Positions 55,954 through 64,000 of a stretch of DNA of 64,000 nt are shown piece by piece. Made by a program: the position numbers and the translations under genes. How positions within the stretch are numbered: position 1 is the first letter of the stretch; every line of letters begins with the position of its first letter. A model generated the notes under the pieces. It did not search any database, was not told the DNA's origin, and saw only the letters and a list, made by a program, of their open reading frames with translations. The stretch lies in IMG/VR virus record IMGVR_UViG_3300045921_000484, positions 25,258-89,257 of that record, one strand, 5' to 3'. The stretch comes from a virus.

Positions 55954-55971
55954 AAAATCAAATACTATTTT

Positions 55972-56409
55972 ATGAAACACTTATGTAGATTTAAGTCATT
56001 TGAAAATGTCGATAATAGTAAAGAAGAAATAGCTGAATACACACAGAATTATATATCCAAACTAAGTGAAAGTGAACTTGAAGAGGTAAAAAGTGAGTTA
56101 GAAAAATTTGCTATGGACAATAATTGTTCAGTTGATGATTTGGCTAATCCGGAGTTTGTTAAAAAAATCCTATCTTCTAATATAGAAGAGGGAATCGGCA
56201 CTTGGATAAAAGATAACTGGTATAAATTATGTAATTATATAGGAATAGGAGGTAAGATAGCTGGTATAATTACATTTGTTGGATCAATAGCACTTCATTA
56301 TATGAATGGAATAGATACAATTACTGGTGTTAAAGTCGGAGTTGCTGCTTATATTATATCTAGTATTGTTCAATCACTTAGAGAACTTGAAGTTCTAAAA
56401 GAAAATTAA
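55972..56409 (+). CDS. leader-bearing protein with membrane segment, 145 aa
   Basis: Begins MKHLCRFKSFENVDNSKE. A helical region follows (TQNYISKLSESELEEVKSEL). Two hydrophobic stretches near the C terminus (GGKIAGIITFVGSIALHYM, GVKVGVAAYIISSIVQSL) may span the membrane. It is divergent from and similar in plan to the 399-aa protein, suggesting the two work together. Function unknown. Confidence 0.55.
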   Translation: MKHLCRFKSFENVDNSKEEIAEYTQNYISKLSESELEEVKSELEKFAMDNNCSVDDLANPEFVKKILSSNIEEGIGTWIKDNWYKLCNYIGIGGKIAGIITFVGSIALHYMNGIDTITGVKVGVAAYIISSIVQSLRELEVLKEN

Positions 56410-56441
56410 AACAATTTATGGTATACTTAATATCATGAAAT

Positions 56442-57227
56442 ATGCCAGAATTAGTTGAAGTTAAAATAATGTCTGATTATATCAATCAGAATTCAAAGAA
56501 TCGTAAATTTTCCAAATTATATCACGTTGAAAGGGGAAATAATCCAGTCGATTCCAAATTAATTGAAGATTTTAGTGTTGAGTCAGATTCAAATGGTAAA
56601 GAGTTACTGTTAAGAGTATATCATGATTTTGCAGATCTTAAATTCTCTGTATTTATGGGCATGAGTGGTAATTGGAAGTTTGTTCCAACTATTGAGTGGA
56701 ACAATACTAATTTTGTTAGGATGAGATTAGACACATTTGATGGATATTCATTAATCTTATATGGTGGGTATATGGGGCCTAAATATAAGCTTGGTGGATT
56801 TACTGGTGTTAAGAGAGGGCCAGATCCAACAAAAGAATTTGACACATTTAAGGCTAATGTTCTTAATAATCTAGAAAATAAGGCATTTGATAAACCAATT
56901 TGTGAAGCATTATTGAATCAATCATATTTTAATGGAATAGGTAATTACCTAAGAAGTACAATACTATATTATCTTGATATTAATCCGTTTGAGAAAGCTC
57001 GATATGTAATAAATAAATATCCGAAAATTTTAGATATGTGTAGAGACATTCCTAATAAAGCATATCAATTAAATGGTGGTCAATTAAGAGATTGGAAGAA
57101 CCCATTTGATACGGATTATGATAAGTTTATTGAATGGGTTTTTTATCAGAAAGGAATCTCTTGTAAAGATAAGACAGGTAGAACATTTTGGTATAATGAG
57201 AAGTGGAAAGATGAATGCCCCTATTAA
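56442..57227 (+). CDS. Fpg/Nei-type DNA glycosylase, zincless
   Basis: 261 aa. The mature N terminus P2-E3 (MPELVEV) is the catalytic pair of formamidopyrimidine/endonuclease VIII glycosylases. K53 (NGKELLL) fits the conserved beta-strand Lys. ALLNQSYFNGIGNYLRSTIL (about 155-174) is the helix-two-turn-helix. The C-terminal finger keeps the functional Arg (TGRTFWY) but lacks the four-Cys zinc site, as in viral and plant zincless relatives. It removes oxidised bases and nicks the strand. It lies 32 nt after the leader-bearing gene. Confidence 0.88.
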   Translation: MPELVEVKIMSDYINQNSKNRKFSKLYHVERGNNPVDSKLIEDFSVESDSNGKELLLRVYHDFADLKFSVFMGMSGNWKFVPTIEWNNTNFVRMRLDTFDGYSLILYGGYMGPKYKLGGFTGVKRGPDPTKEFDTFKANVLNNLENKAFDKPICEALLNQSYFNGIGNYLRSTILYYLDINPFEKARYVINKYPKILDMCRDIPNKAYQLNGGQLRDWKNPFDTDYDKFIEWVFYQKGISCKDKTGRTFWYNEKWKDECPY

Positions 57228-57257
57228 ACATTTTATTTATTATGATATATAAATCCT

Positions 57258-57746
57258 GTGTTTGATTGTAACTTTAATATAATAATGGGTGATAGAATGT
57301 CTGGTAAAACAACATACTTAGTGTGTTTATCAAATTTGATGATGATTGGTGGATTAAGAGTTTGTTTTATAGGAGGTTCTACTGAGCTGGAAAATTCACC
57401 AAATGTGCAAAATACAGCTAACATTGTTAGATTTATTAAAGGCTCCGGGACGAATTCTGATAAGTGTAATCTAAAGATGTTAGAGTCTATAAGAGAAATA
57501 TCACATAGAGATAAATATGATTTTATTTTGGTTGATGACTTTGATCTATTATCAAAAAAATGTATTGAGTTATTAAAGTCTATCAAAATTAAAAAAATAG
57601 TAACTTGCTCGATGAATGAAATACCTATTTTGAATGAATCAATATCAACATATCAACTATCTGACTATAAAATAGACAAATTTGGATTTATGGATTTATC
57701 AAGAATATTGATAAGAGATAAAAAAATAAAAGAAATATTAAAATGA
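57258..57746 (+). CDS. P-loop NTPase adjacent to thyA
   Basis: 162 aa if read from GTG (57258). The first ATG in frame (57285) would remove the strand before the P-loop, so the GTG start is preferred. Walker A is IIMGDRMSGKTT, and Walker B is YDFILVDDFDLL. The order and size recall thymidine-kinase-like or RecA-like small NTPases, but no zinc ribbon is present. It overlaps thyA by 4 bp (ATGA), suggesting a nucleotide-metabolism role. Kinase activity is unproven. Confidence 0.6.
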   Translation: MFDCNFNIIMGDRMSGKTTYLVCLSNLMMIGGLRVCFIGGSTELENSPNVQNTANIVRFIKGSGTNSDKCNLKMLESIREISHRDKYDFILVDDFDLLSKKCIELLKSIKIKKIVTCSMNEIPILNESISTYQLSDYKIDKFGFMDLSRILIRDKKIKEILK

Positions 57747-58795
57747 ATAATAACGTAGATAGACAATATTTTGAACTTATTAGACATATTCTAAATAATG
57801 GTACAAAGAAAATAGATAGAACAGGCACAGGCACAATTTCCGTATTTGATTATACGATGAGATTTAATATGAGTGAGGGTTTCCCCTTACTCACTTCAAA
57901 AAAAATGTTTATCAAGGGGATTATACATGAACTGATTTGGTTCCTTCGAGGAGATACTAATATTAAGTATCTTGTTGACAATGATGTTCACATTTGGGAT
58001 GGAGATGCTTATAAGAACTATCTAAATCGATATCGCAATGTAAATAATCATCCTTTATCAAAAGAAGAATTCATTAATAAAATAAAAACCGATGATGAGT
58101 TTGCTAAGAAGTGGGGTGAATTAGGTCCTATTTACGGGGCACAGTGGCGTAACTGGGGAAGGAATTATATTTCTGATTCATCTATCAGTTTAAGTCATTC
58201 AAAATTATCGGGTGGTAAATATATCGACCAAATTGCAAATTTAATTAATGAGCTTAAAAATAATCCAGATTCAAGAAGATTGATGGTGTCTGCTTGGAAT
58301 GTTGGTGAGTTAGACCAAATGGCTCTTCCTCCCTGTCATTATGGGTTTCAGTGTTATACACAAGAAATGAATATGTTTGAGAGAAAAAAGTATTGGTGTG
58401 ATTCGATCGGTAAGAGCATTAATTATGCTGAGGATTTCACAGATATTGAATTGGACAATATGGGAATCCCTAAGAGAAGAATAAGTTTGAAGTGGACTCA
58501 AAGATCTTGCGATGTGCCACTTGGAATTCCGTTTAATATTGCCTCTTACGGGTTTTTATTACATTTATTGGCTAGAGAGGTAAATATGATTCCACATGAA
58601 TTAATATTTTCAGGAGGTGATTGTCATATTTATTTAAATCAAATAGATGCTATTAAGGATCAACTAAATAATAAGACTTTTACCTTACCTAAATTAGTTT
58701 TGAATAATAAATCAATAGATGATTTGAGATATGAGGATTTTCAAATAATCGGATACCAATCTTCTGATTCCGTTAAAATTCCTTTATCAAACTAA
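57743..58795 (+). CDS. thyA: thymidylate synthase (ThyA type)
   Basis: 350 aa, longer than E. coli ThyA (264) and T4 Td (286). It makes dTMP from dUMP with methylenetetrahydrofolate. RTGTGTISVFDYTMRF is the dUMP-phosphate loop. MALPPCHYGFQ holds the catalytic Cys (near residue 200), RSCDVPLGIPFNIASYG the second conserved block, and GDCHIYLNQ the end of the active site. The extra length comes from an insertion near residues 95-125 and one of about 40 residues after GFQCY (FERKKYWCDSIGKSIN onward). No intron is present, unlike T4 td. Confidence 0.93.
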   Translation: MNNNVDRQYFELIRHILNNGTKKIDRTGTGTISVFDYTMRFNMSEGFPLLTSKKMFIKGIIHELIWFLRGDTNIKYLVDNDVHIWDGDAYKNYLNRYRNVNNHPLSKEEFINKIKTDDEFAKKWGELGPIYGAQWRNWGRNYISDSSISLSHSKLSGGKYIDQIANLINELKNNPDSRRLMVSAWNVGELDQMALPPCHYGFQCYTQEMNMFERKKYWCDSIGKSINYAEDFTDIELDNMGIPKRRISLKWTQRSCDVPLGIPFNIASYGFLLHLLAREVNMIPHELIFSGGDCHIYLNQIDAIKDQLNNKTFTLPKLVLNNKSIDDLRYEDFQIIGYQSSDSVKIPLSN

Positions 58796-58827
58796 ACTTT
58801 ACCCTTAAAAAAATAAAATAAATAAAA

Positions 58828-59313
58828 ATGAGTAATACTAAATCATATCTTGACAATATTATTGAGAGTATAAAAAGTATAGATACCGATAATCTCTCAG
58901 ATGAAGTATCAAAGGATGTAATAACTAAAATAGTTGAAGAGCAAAAAGTATATTTTTGGATTAGACTTTATTTAAAAGATGAGGATCCAAATATTCAAGT
59001 AGGTGATGATATTATAATTGAATATGTGCCGAGTGGTGAAGAGTTGATTACTAAGTTTATATGTTACGATAAACAAGGATTAAGTACTGATCATCAAGGT
59101 GAAATTACCAATTACAATCCAGAAGACAATAAAAAGGTTTTATGTTTAATGGTTGATACAAAAATGGTCAATTATAATGATGATATACCTTTTATAAGGA
59201 CACTATTTAAGATGAGTTATCATTATAATTACCAATTAGTAAAAAGAGATGAGCTTTTATTCATTAATGGTAAAAATGGTATGTTGCTTGACTATTTCGA
59301 TGTTGATTTTTAA
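58828..59313 (+). CDS. hypothetical protein, 161 aa
   Basis: MSNTKSYLDNIIESIKSIDT starts a helical N terminus of about 45 residues. A beta-rich domain follows (FWIRLYLKDEDPNIQVGDDI, FICYDKQGLSTDHQG). No family recognised. It lies 32 nt after thyA and ends in a terminator, so it is probably the last gene of the Fpg/thyA transcript. Confidence 0.5.
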   Translation: MSNTKSYLDNIIESIKSIDTDNLSDEVSKDVITKIVEEQKVYFWIRLYLKDEDPNIQVGDDIIIEYVPSGEELITKFICYDKQGLSTDHQGEITNYNPEDNKKVLCLMVDTKMVNYNDDIPFIRTLFKMSYHYNYQLVKRDELLFINGKNGMLLDYFDVDF

Positions 59314-59316
59314 TAG

Positions 59317-59343
59317 AAAAGTATAAAAAATTATACTTTTTTT
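59317..59343 (+). terminator. AT-rich intrinsic terminator
   Basis: AAAAGTATAA / TTATACTTTT stem with a T run. The rest of the 59314-59564 gap shows only AT-rich sequence with small hairpins. No exact promoter 9-mer was found there. Confidence 0.6.
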
Positions 59344-59564
59344 AAAATTTTTGAAATCTATTCAGTTAGTTAAGAAAAAGGATTGTTCTTCATTTATTTT
59401 ATATTTATAAGAATTTAACATATTTATATGTTAAAGTATAAAAGTCATTTTTTTGTCTTTTAAACTTTTTAAACTTTTTTGATAAAATTTTAAATCAAAT
59501 ACACCATAGAATCTATTCTGTGTTTTATTTGTACGAATTCATGATAAAAAAATGATTTATTTAA

Positions 59565-61229
59565 ATGTTAATTGAAACGCAGTATTTAACAAATAGTAAG
59601 AAATTAGTAGTAAGTTACGTTGATAAGAGTGGAGATATAAAGCTTAAGTACTTTAATTGGGATACACCAATGAAATATGTTTCTTGTGAGGACTCAGATC
59701 CACAGAAGCACCCAAGATTTAAATCTTGGGATGGTAAGTCTGTAAAACAAATAGAGGTTAATCAACCAGATAGATATGCTATTTATGAGTTCCTTGATGC
59801 TTTACCAGAAGATGAGAAGAATGAAATATTCGAATTTAATCTACCTAAGATATATTTTATAGATATCGAGACCGAGATTATTGATGGGTTTCCTGAAGCA
59901 TCTGAGGCCAATACGAGAGTATTATCAATTTCAATTGTTTATGATAATAAAATAATTCTTTTGGGTCTTAAAGAGATGTCACAAGAGATGCAGGATAGAA
60001 TAATTAATAACACAAATAAGTACTTTGAGAAGTTCAATGCTGATTATAAGTTCAAATACATCAAATATGAAGATGAGTTTGATATGTTATATGCGTTTTT
60101 CTATAAAATGGTTCCTAAAATGCCACTTCTAACTGGTTGGAACTTTTTAAATTATGACTGGACATATTTAGTTAATCGTTCAAGAAAAATATCTAAATGG
60201 GTTAATGGTAAGGAATATAAAATTGATCCAGCTGTTTCTTCTTTGACTAAGAGATTGAATAAAATTTGGGCAACTGAATATGAAGTACCTGCACATCGAA
60301 TGATATTTGACTATATGCAATTGTACGAGATATGTGATACCTCTATTAAGGTAAAAGAATCATCATCATTAGATTTCGTTTCTAGTAAATTGGTTGGAAT
60401 TGAGAAGATTAAGTATGTTAGTTCAATTTATAAGTTGAAGGATGATTCAACTATAATGGGTTATTCTTTTAAGAAGGGTGATATTTGTAGAAATGATAAA
60501 GAAGGATTCTATATGTATATTGGTACTAAAAGGATAAATATACCTGATGACAAATTTATTTCTTTAAAACACTTATTTGAGGAAATAAACGTATCTAACT
60601 TACAGAAGTTATATGATACAGACTTTGAAATCTATATGTACTATAATACGGTCGACTCCGTTCTTGTTCAGAAGATACATGAAGCCAGAAACTATATCTC
60701 AATAATTTATGCGATTTCATCATTGGCTCAAATTAGAATAGTTGACGTAGTTTCACAGATGAATAATGCACTTGGCTCACTTGCTATTACAGAGGGAGTT
60801 CTTAGAAATAGATTCAGAGATATGGATAATATAGTACTCTTCAAAGATGAAAGAGGAGACACTGAATCTACTATTGCTGGTGGTTGGGTTAAAGACCCCG
60901 TTGTTGGATTGAATCAGTGGGTTGTTTGTTATGACTTCGCATCACTTTATCCTACGACACAAAGACAATTCTATATTGCTCCAGAGACATTTGTTGGTGT
61001 TCAGAGATCTGATAATCCTAAATACTGTGATAATGGTAAAGAAATTGACCTTGAGAAGCATGTGGTTTGTGTTAATGGTGTTGTATTTGAGAAAAGAAAA
61101 TCACCAACACTTCAAATGCTTGAAGATGTTTATGCTGACCGTAAGAAAAACAAAAATATAATGATGGATAAAAAGGAAGAACTTAAAAAAGTTCTTGATG
61201 AAATTAAGAAGTTAGAAGCTGAATTGTAA
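59565..61229 (+). CDS. family B DNA polymerase, N-terminal half (gp43A-like)
   Basis: 554 aa. Exonuclease motifs: Exo I YFIDIETEI (D100, E102), Exo II GWNFLNYDWT (D198), Exo III YNTVDSVLV (near 360). Polymerase motif A is YDFASLYPTT (D457). The protein then continues into the fingers (EDVYADRKKNKNIMMD) and stops in a charged helix before motif B (KxxxNSxYG) and motif C (YGDTDS). The rest of the palm and the thumb are not in this window. T4-like phages with polymerase split into gp43A and gp43B at about this point are known. No stop-suppressing frame continues the gene: the next genes are unrelated. Confidence 0.9.
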   Translation: MLIETQYLTNSKKLVVSYVDKSGDIKLKYFNWDTPMKYVSCEDSDPQKHPRFKSWDGKSVKQIEVNQPDRYAIYEFLDALPEDEKNEIFEFNLPKIYFIDIETEIIDGFPEASEANTRVLSISIVYDNKIILLGLKEMSQEMQDRIINNTNKYFEKFNADYKFKYIKYEDEFDMLYAFFYKMVPKMPLLTGWNFLNYDWTYLVNRSRKISKWVNGKEYKIDPAVSSLTKRLNKIWATEYEVPAHRMIFDYMQLYEICDTSIKVKESSSLDFVSSKLVGIEKIKYVSSIYKLKDDSTIMGYSFKKGDICRNDKEGFYMYIGTKRINIPDDKFISLKHLFEEINVSNLQKLYDTDFEIYMYYNTVDSVLVQKIHEARNYISIIYAISSLAQIRIVDVVSQMNNALGSLAITEGVLRNRFRDMDNIVLFKDERGDTESTIAGGWVKDPVVGLNQWVVCYDFASLYPTTQRQFYIAPETFVGVQRSDNPKYCDNGKEIDLEKHVVCVNGVVFEKRKSPTLQMLEDVYADRKKNKNIMMDKKEELKKVLDEIKKLEAEL

Positions 61230-61269
61230 TTGAATTATTGAACTAAAAATATTCAAACATTAAATAAAA

Positions 61270-61500
61270 ATGAAAGCGATTTGTATAAAAAGTAAAATAT
61301 TTGACTTTGGATCCTCTTATGGAGGTACTCAATTCAAAGTGGAAAAAGGAAAAGTGTATGAATACATAAAGGATAATTTTGGATTTAATATACAAGATGA
61401 AGATAGAAGAAATCTTTATTATACTATAATAAATTTTCATGAATTTTTCATAGATATTATTGAATATAGAGAACAAAAAATAAATAAAATATTGAATTAA
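61270..61500 (+). CDS. small hypothetical protein after the split polymerase
   Basis: 76 aa, MKAICIKSKIFDFGSSYGGT. A beta-rich start (TQFKVEKGKVYEYI) is followed by a helix. It looks like the small SH3-like proteins common in Bacteroidetes phages, but no family is assigned. It occupies the position where the polymerase C-terminal half would be expected. Confidence 0.45.
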   Translation: MKAICIKSKIFDFGSSYGGTQFKVEKGKVYEYIKDNFGFNIQDEDRRNLYYTIINFHEFFIDIIEYREQKINKILN

Positions 61501-61592
61501 ACCTAACGGTTCTCAGATATATGTGTTTTTAACACAAAATTTAATAAAATGGAAAAATTAAAATTATATTTAATATAAAGGAAATAAATAAA

Positions 61593-61619
61593 AAAAATCC
61601 ACCAAATGGTGGATTTTTT
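61593..61619. terminator. bidirectional intrinsic terminator
   Basis: AATCCACC / GGTGGATT stem between A and T runs. It ends the helicase gene on the minus strand and the polymerase transcript on the plus strand. Confidence 0.85.
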
Positions 61620-63285
61620 ATTCACTTATTTTAACATTAATCTTTCTTATAGCTTCTTGTATCCAGTCAGGTAAGAAGTGTGAACTATGTTTAATAACAT
61701 CACCAAATGATGCATCTATGATAATTGTATCAGCATAATCCATCTCAGAACGAACCGGTCTACCTGTCATCTGAATCAAACCGGAAACTGTCTTCCATGC
61801 GTACCAATCAGGATTATTTTTCTGTCTCAATTTATTTTTTTGTGATCCTAAACTAGGATAAGGAACTTTAGCAATTATCTGAAATCTAGCAGAATCATTA
61901 TCAAATGACACACCAGTATCCATACTCGGACTAACAATAACAGTTGGCTCTTCTGATTCCATGTGCATTCTCAACATCTCATCTTTATTAGATGAATCGT
62001 GAAATATTAATCTTGGATCTTTAATAGAATCCTCTATCCACTTAGACAATTCAAATGAGTTAGTATGTATGATTCCTTTCTTATTTTTATACTTTTCTAG
62101 TAACTTCTTTATATACGGAATATACTTTTTGAATGTTTCACCTTTAGTCTTATATGACATTTTACCAATAGGCATATAATATATTAATCTATTCTTAACG
62201 TTGAATGGTGATGGTATAGAGTAATAAACTGCTTTTGTAACATCAAGACCATTTAATTGACAAAATAGGTTTTTATCAAGAATAGTACCAGACATTAGGA
62301 ATACCATGTCATATCTACTAAATACATACTTATCTAAGTAATCATATGCCCAAATTGGTTCTAATGATAATTCTTTCTGATTCAACTTCTCATTATAATA
62401 GGTCTCTAATACCCAGTTATTTGGATTATCCTTATATTCTTTCAAGAAAACCTCAATCTTCAACTGATACTGTCTAAGATCGGTAATCATTTGCATGAAC
62501 TTGACATCAGAGTTTTTACTATTTAAAAGTTTAGATAGCTTCAAATCTCTTTTATCAGACTTAGCACTTCTATGAACTGAGATCATACCTTTTTCCATCT
62601 CATCAATTGTGACTATAATTTCATTATTTAGATATTTTAAAAAGTCAACATATTGGCTTATGGAAGTAACACCTTTTAATGTCTTAATGATATCATACTC
62701 ATTAGCGAACTTGTATTTCTTAATAACATTCTCTGTTATCTTTATAGATATAAAGTCACTCATAACATCATCAAATTCGTGCGCTTCATCCACAATTAAC
62801 ACTCTAGAATCTCTAGCATCCATAAATTTAGAGTTATAGATAGCATAAAGTATGTACAAGTAGAAATTAGTTAATGATATACCACCACTTATAAATGATT
62901 CACGAGCACTTGAGTATGGACAAGTCTCACAAGATGTCTTATTAAGACGGTTAAACTCAGCACCTTGGGCACAAGAACAAGAATAACTCTCACATTCATA
63001 GTTTTCTTTACCTTTTAGATCATTAATAGATTCATATGTATTAACGTATTGGTCTTGTAAGATTTTACTGTTTGTTATAATATCAATCTTAGACATTTTA
63101 TTGACATTTTTCCTATACCAGTCAGCTATCATTAGGGCTAAATGTGATTTACCACTTCCAACTGGTAGGTTGAGTAGGAAAAACTTATTTAGTTTATTCT
63201 TTTGATATTCTTTATCAATAAATTCAAGAGCCTCTTTTTGTTCCTTTCTGGGCTTATATTTAGCTAAATCTTTTTTAAGCGACAT
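61618..63285 (-). CDS. XPD/DinG-type helicase with iron-sulphur cluster
   Basis: 555 aa superfamily 2 helicase. Walker A LPVGSGKSH (residues 40-48). Cysteines C98, C103/C105, C119 and C122 between motifs I and II form the 4Fe-4S site of XPD/DinG enzymes. DEAH is at 166-169. The C-terminal motor has SPSMDTGVSF and QMTGRPVRSEMDYADT (motif VI). Such enzymes unwind DNA 5'-3', resolve R-loops or G4s and take part in repair. The position next to the polymerase suggests a replication role. TAATATACA ends just before the ATG, close to the promoter element. Confidence 0.85.
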   Translation of the reverse strand: MSLKKDLAKYKPRKEQKEALEFIDKEYQKNKLNKFFLLNLPVGSGKSHLALMIADWYRKNVNKMSKIDIITNSKILQDQYVNTYESINDLKGKENYECESYSCSCAQGAEFNRLNKTSCETCPYSSARESFISGGISLTNFYLYILYAIYNSKFMDARDSRVLIVDEAHEFDDVMSDFISIKITENVIKKYKFANEYDIIKTLKGVTSISQYVDFLKYLNNEIIVTIDEMEKGMISVHRSAKSDKRDLKLSKLLNSKNSDVKFMQMITDLRQYQLKIEVFLKEYKDNPNNWVLETYYNEKLNQKELSLEPIWAYDYLDKYVFSRYDMVFLMSGTILDKNLFCQLNGLDVTKAVYYSIPSPFNVKNRLIYYMPIGKMSYKTKGETFKKYIPYIKKLLEKYKNKKGIIHTNSFELSKWIEDSIKDPRLIFHDSSNKDEMLRMHMESEEPTVIVSPSMDTGVSFDNDSARFQIIAKVPYPSLGSQKNKLRQKNNPDWYAWKTVSGLIQMTGRPVRSEMDYADTIIIDASFGDVIKHSSHFLPDWIQEAIRKINVKISE

Positions 63286-63395
63286 CTGTATATTAATTTT
63301 TTATAAAAATTATATAAATTATTCTCATTTAGTTTCAAAAATCTATTTTTTATTGGTTTTTTTACGAATATATATAAAGAAAATAATATCCGGTT

Positions 63396-63584
63396 ATGTA
63401 TCATCAAATTATAGACTACGATGAGTTTAACATCTACACAACAATTGAAGATGTTAAAAATTATATTATATCCTTAATTCAAAAAGGATATGATTCTAGA
63501 GAAGAAATATATAATATGTGTTTAGAGTACTTTGGTCAAAATTATATAAGTATTATAGAGGACTTGATGAATGATGAGGATTAA
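63396..63584 (+). CDS. small hypothetical protein, 62 aa
   Basis: MYHQIIDYDEFNIYTTIEDV..., acidic and helical; it contains DSREEIYNMCLEYFGQNYIS. No family recognised. It is the first gene of a plus-strand unit and overlaps the HAD gene by 14 bp. An AATATATATAAAG box lies about 20 nt upstream. Confidence 0.5.
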   Translation: MYHQIIDYDEFNIYTTIEDVKNYIISLIQKGYDSREEIYNMCLEYFGQNYISIIEDLMNDED

Positions 63585-64000
63585 GACATTTGAAAGTTTC
63601 AATAATTCAAATACACTATACATATTTGATTTTGATGATACTTTAGTTAAAACTCCAAATTTCTTGGATTTATCTATTGAATTTTTAAAAGAAGGCAATA
63701 CAATAAAAGATATACTTATTTCATCAACTAATAAAATCGGAGTTAGATTGGATGATTTAAGATGGGAGAATGGGAAAATATATGTAAGTGATCCACAGAA
63801 TAAACTAAACCAAAAATCAAACTGGGTAAGAAAGGGTAATAGACTCTATCTTACAATGCCTAGTAAATTTCCATATATGGATATTAGCTTACCAAGTCAA
63901 CTAAAAGAGACTGCTAAACTATATAACAGTGTTGAAAACAAATGTATTGTAACAGCTAGACCCGAAGATATCAGAGGAAAAATAATCGATACTCTAAATA
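63571..64000 (+). CDS. leader-bearing HAD-superfamily protein (3' end outside window)
   Basis: Starts at 63571 or, better, 63574 (MRIKTFESFNNSN), a clear leader directly joined to a HAD domain: LYIFDFDDTLVKTP contains DxDDT. KCIVTARPEDI is motif II. Between them is a beta-rich cap (RWENGKIYVSDPQ). A phosphatase of the phage HAD type, perhaps acting on nucleic-acid ends; substrate unknown. The gene continues past position 64000. Confidence 0.65.
   Translation, partial: MMRIKTFESFNNSNTLYIFDFDDTLVKTPNFLDLSIEFLKEGNTIKDILISSTNKIGVRLDDLRWENGKIYVSDPQNKLNQKSNWVRKGNRLYLTMPSKFPYMDISLPSQLKETAKLYNSVENKCIVTARPEDIRGKIIDTLN

Noticed and set aside
57743-58795. Intron in thyA, as in T4 td
   Set aside because: The reading frame is continuous with all conserved blocks in order; the extra length is in-frame protein insertion.
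59314-59564. Replication origin upstream of the polymerase gene
   Set aside because: The gap is AT-rich with small hairpins, but there are no iterated sites or other support beyond position.
61230-61617. Group I intron splitting the polymerase gene
   Set aside because: No second exon follows on the plus strand and the next large gene is on the other strand; no intron-like core was seen.

Overview
The window reads as part of a large, strongly A+T-rich genome of a contractile-tailed (T4-like, probably jumbo) phage of a Bacteroidetes host. The phage call rests on a terminase large subunit, a tail sheath, a tail tube, a baseplate-hub protein with paired CxC motifs, a long hydrophobic tape-measure candidate, a gp47-type nuclease, the N-terminal half of a family B DNA polymerase, thymidylate synthase and three homing-endonuclease genes. 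The host call is inferred from TATATTTG boxes (the Bacteroidetes -7 consensus TAnnTTTG) before several genes, the absence of Shine-Dalgarno sequences, and a short C-terminal motif (DKI..YGIESL...E..FL) common in Bacteroidetes proteins. No tRNA, rRNA or CRISPR array was seen.

Layout. 1-4.9 kb (minus): leucine-rich-repeat-like proteins, a homing endonuclease, an isochorismatase-fold protein, a Gln-rich repeat protein and two membrane coiled-coil proteins. 5.0-5.9 kb (plus): a HAD phosphatase and ClpS. 6-9.7 kb (minus): terL broken into two pieces by an atypically split intein, with a Vsr-like endonuclease gene between them. 9.8-13.2 kb: small accessory genes. 13.3-24.3 kb: head/tail structural block (886-aa protein, coiled-coil protein, 1308-aa sheath, second large endonuclease, baseplate-hub protein, tail tube). 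24.4-27.9 kb: gp47-like nuclease, cupin, flavin reductase and two leader-bearing proteins. 28-38.9 kb: a 1951-aa baseplate/fibre-type protein facing the tape-measure operon. 38.9-43.3 kb (plus): small leader proteins, a ligase-like protein and a polymerase-palm-like protein. 43.2-50.0 kb (minus): glycosyltransferase/methyltransferase operon. 50-57 kb: aspartic protease, M20-type peptidase, 2H phosphoesterase, membrane proteins and an Fpg/Nei glycosylase. 57.2-64 kb: P-loop protein, thymidylate synthase, split DNA polymerase, XPD/DinG-type helicase and a HAD protein running off the end.

Three themes cut across the window. First, at least fourteen otherwise unrelated proteins begin with the same short basic/aromatic leader (M-K/R-x-I/L-K-x-F/Y...F-x-E), resembling the capsid-targeting leader of T4 internal proteins; this suggests a large set of proteins packaged in the head. 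Second, a 9-bp element TAATATATA lies just upstream of at least sixteen starts on both strands, in two spacing classes (4-6 nt, implying leaderless mRNAs, and 18-46 nt); a separate group of genes has the host-type TATATTTG box. Third, essential genes are repeatedly broken or flanked by homing-endonuclease mobility: terL (split intein), the DNA polymerase (ends between motifs A and B), the hydrolase at 2.6 kb and the sheath/hub junction.
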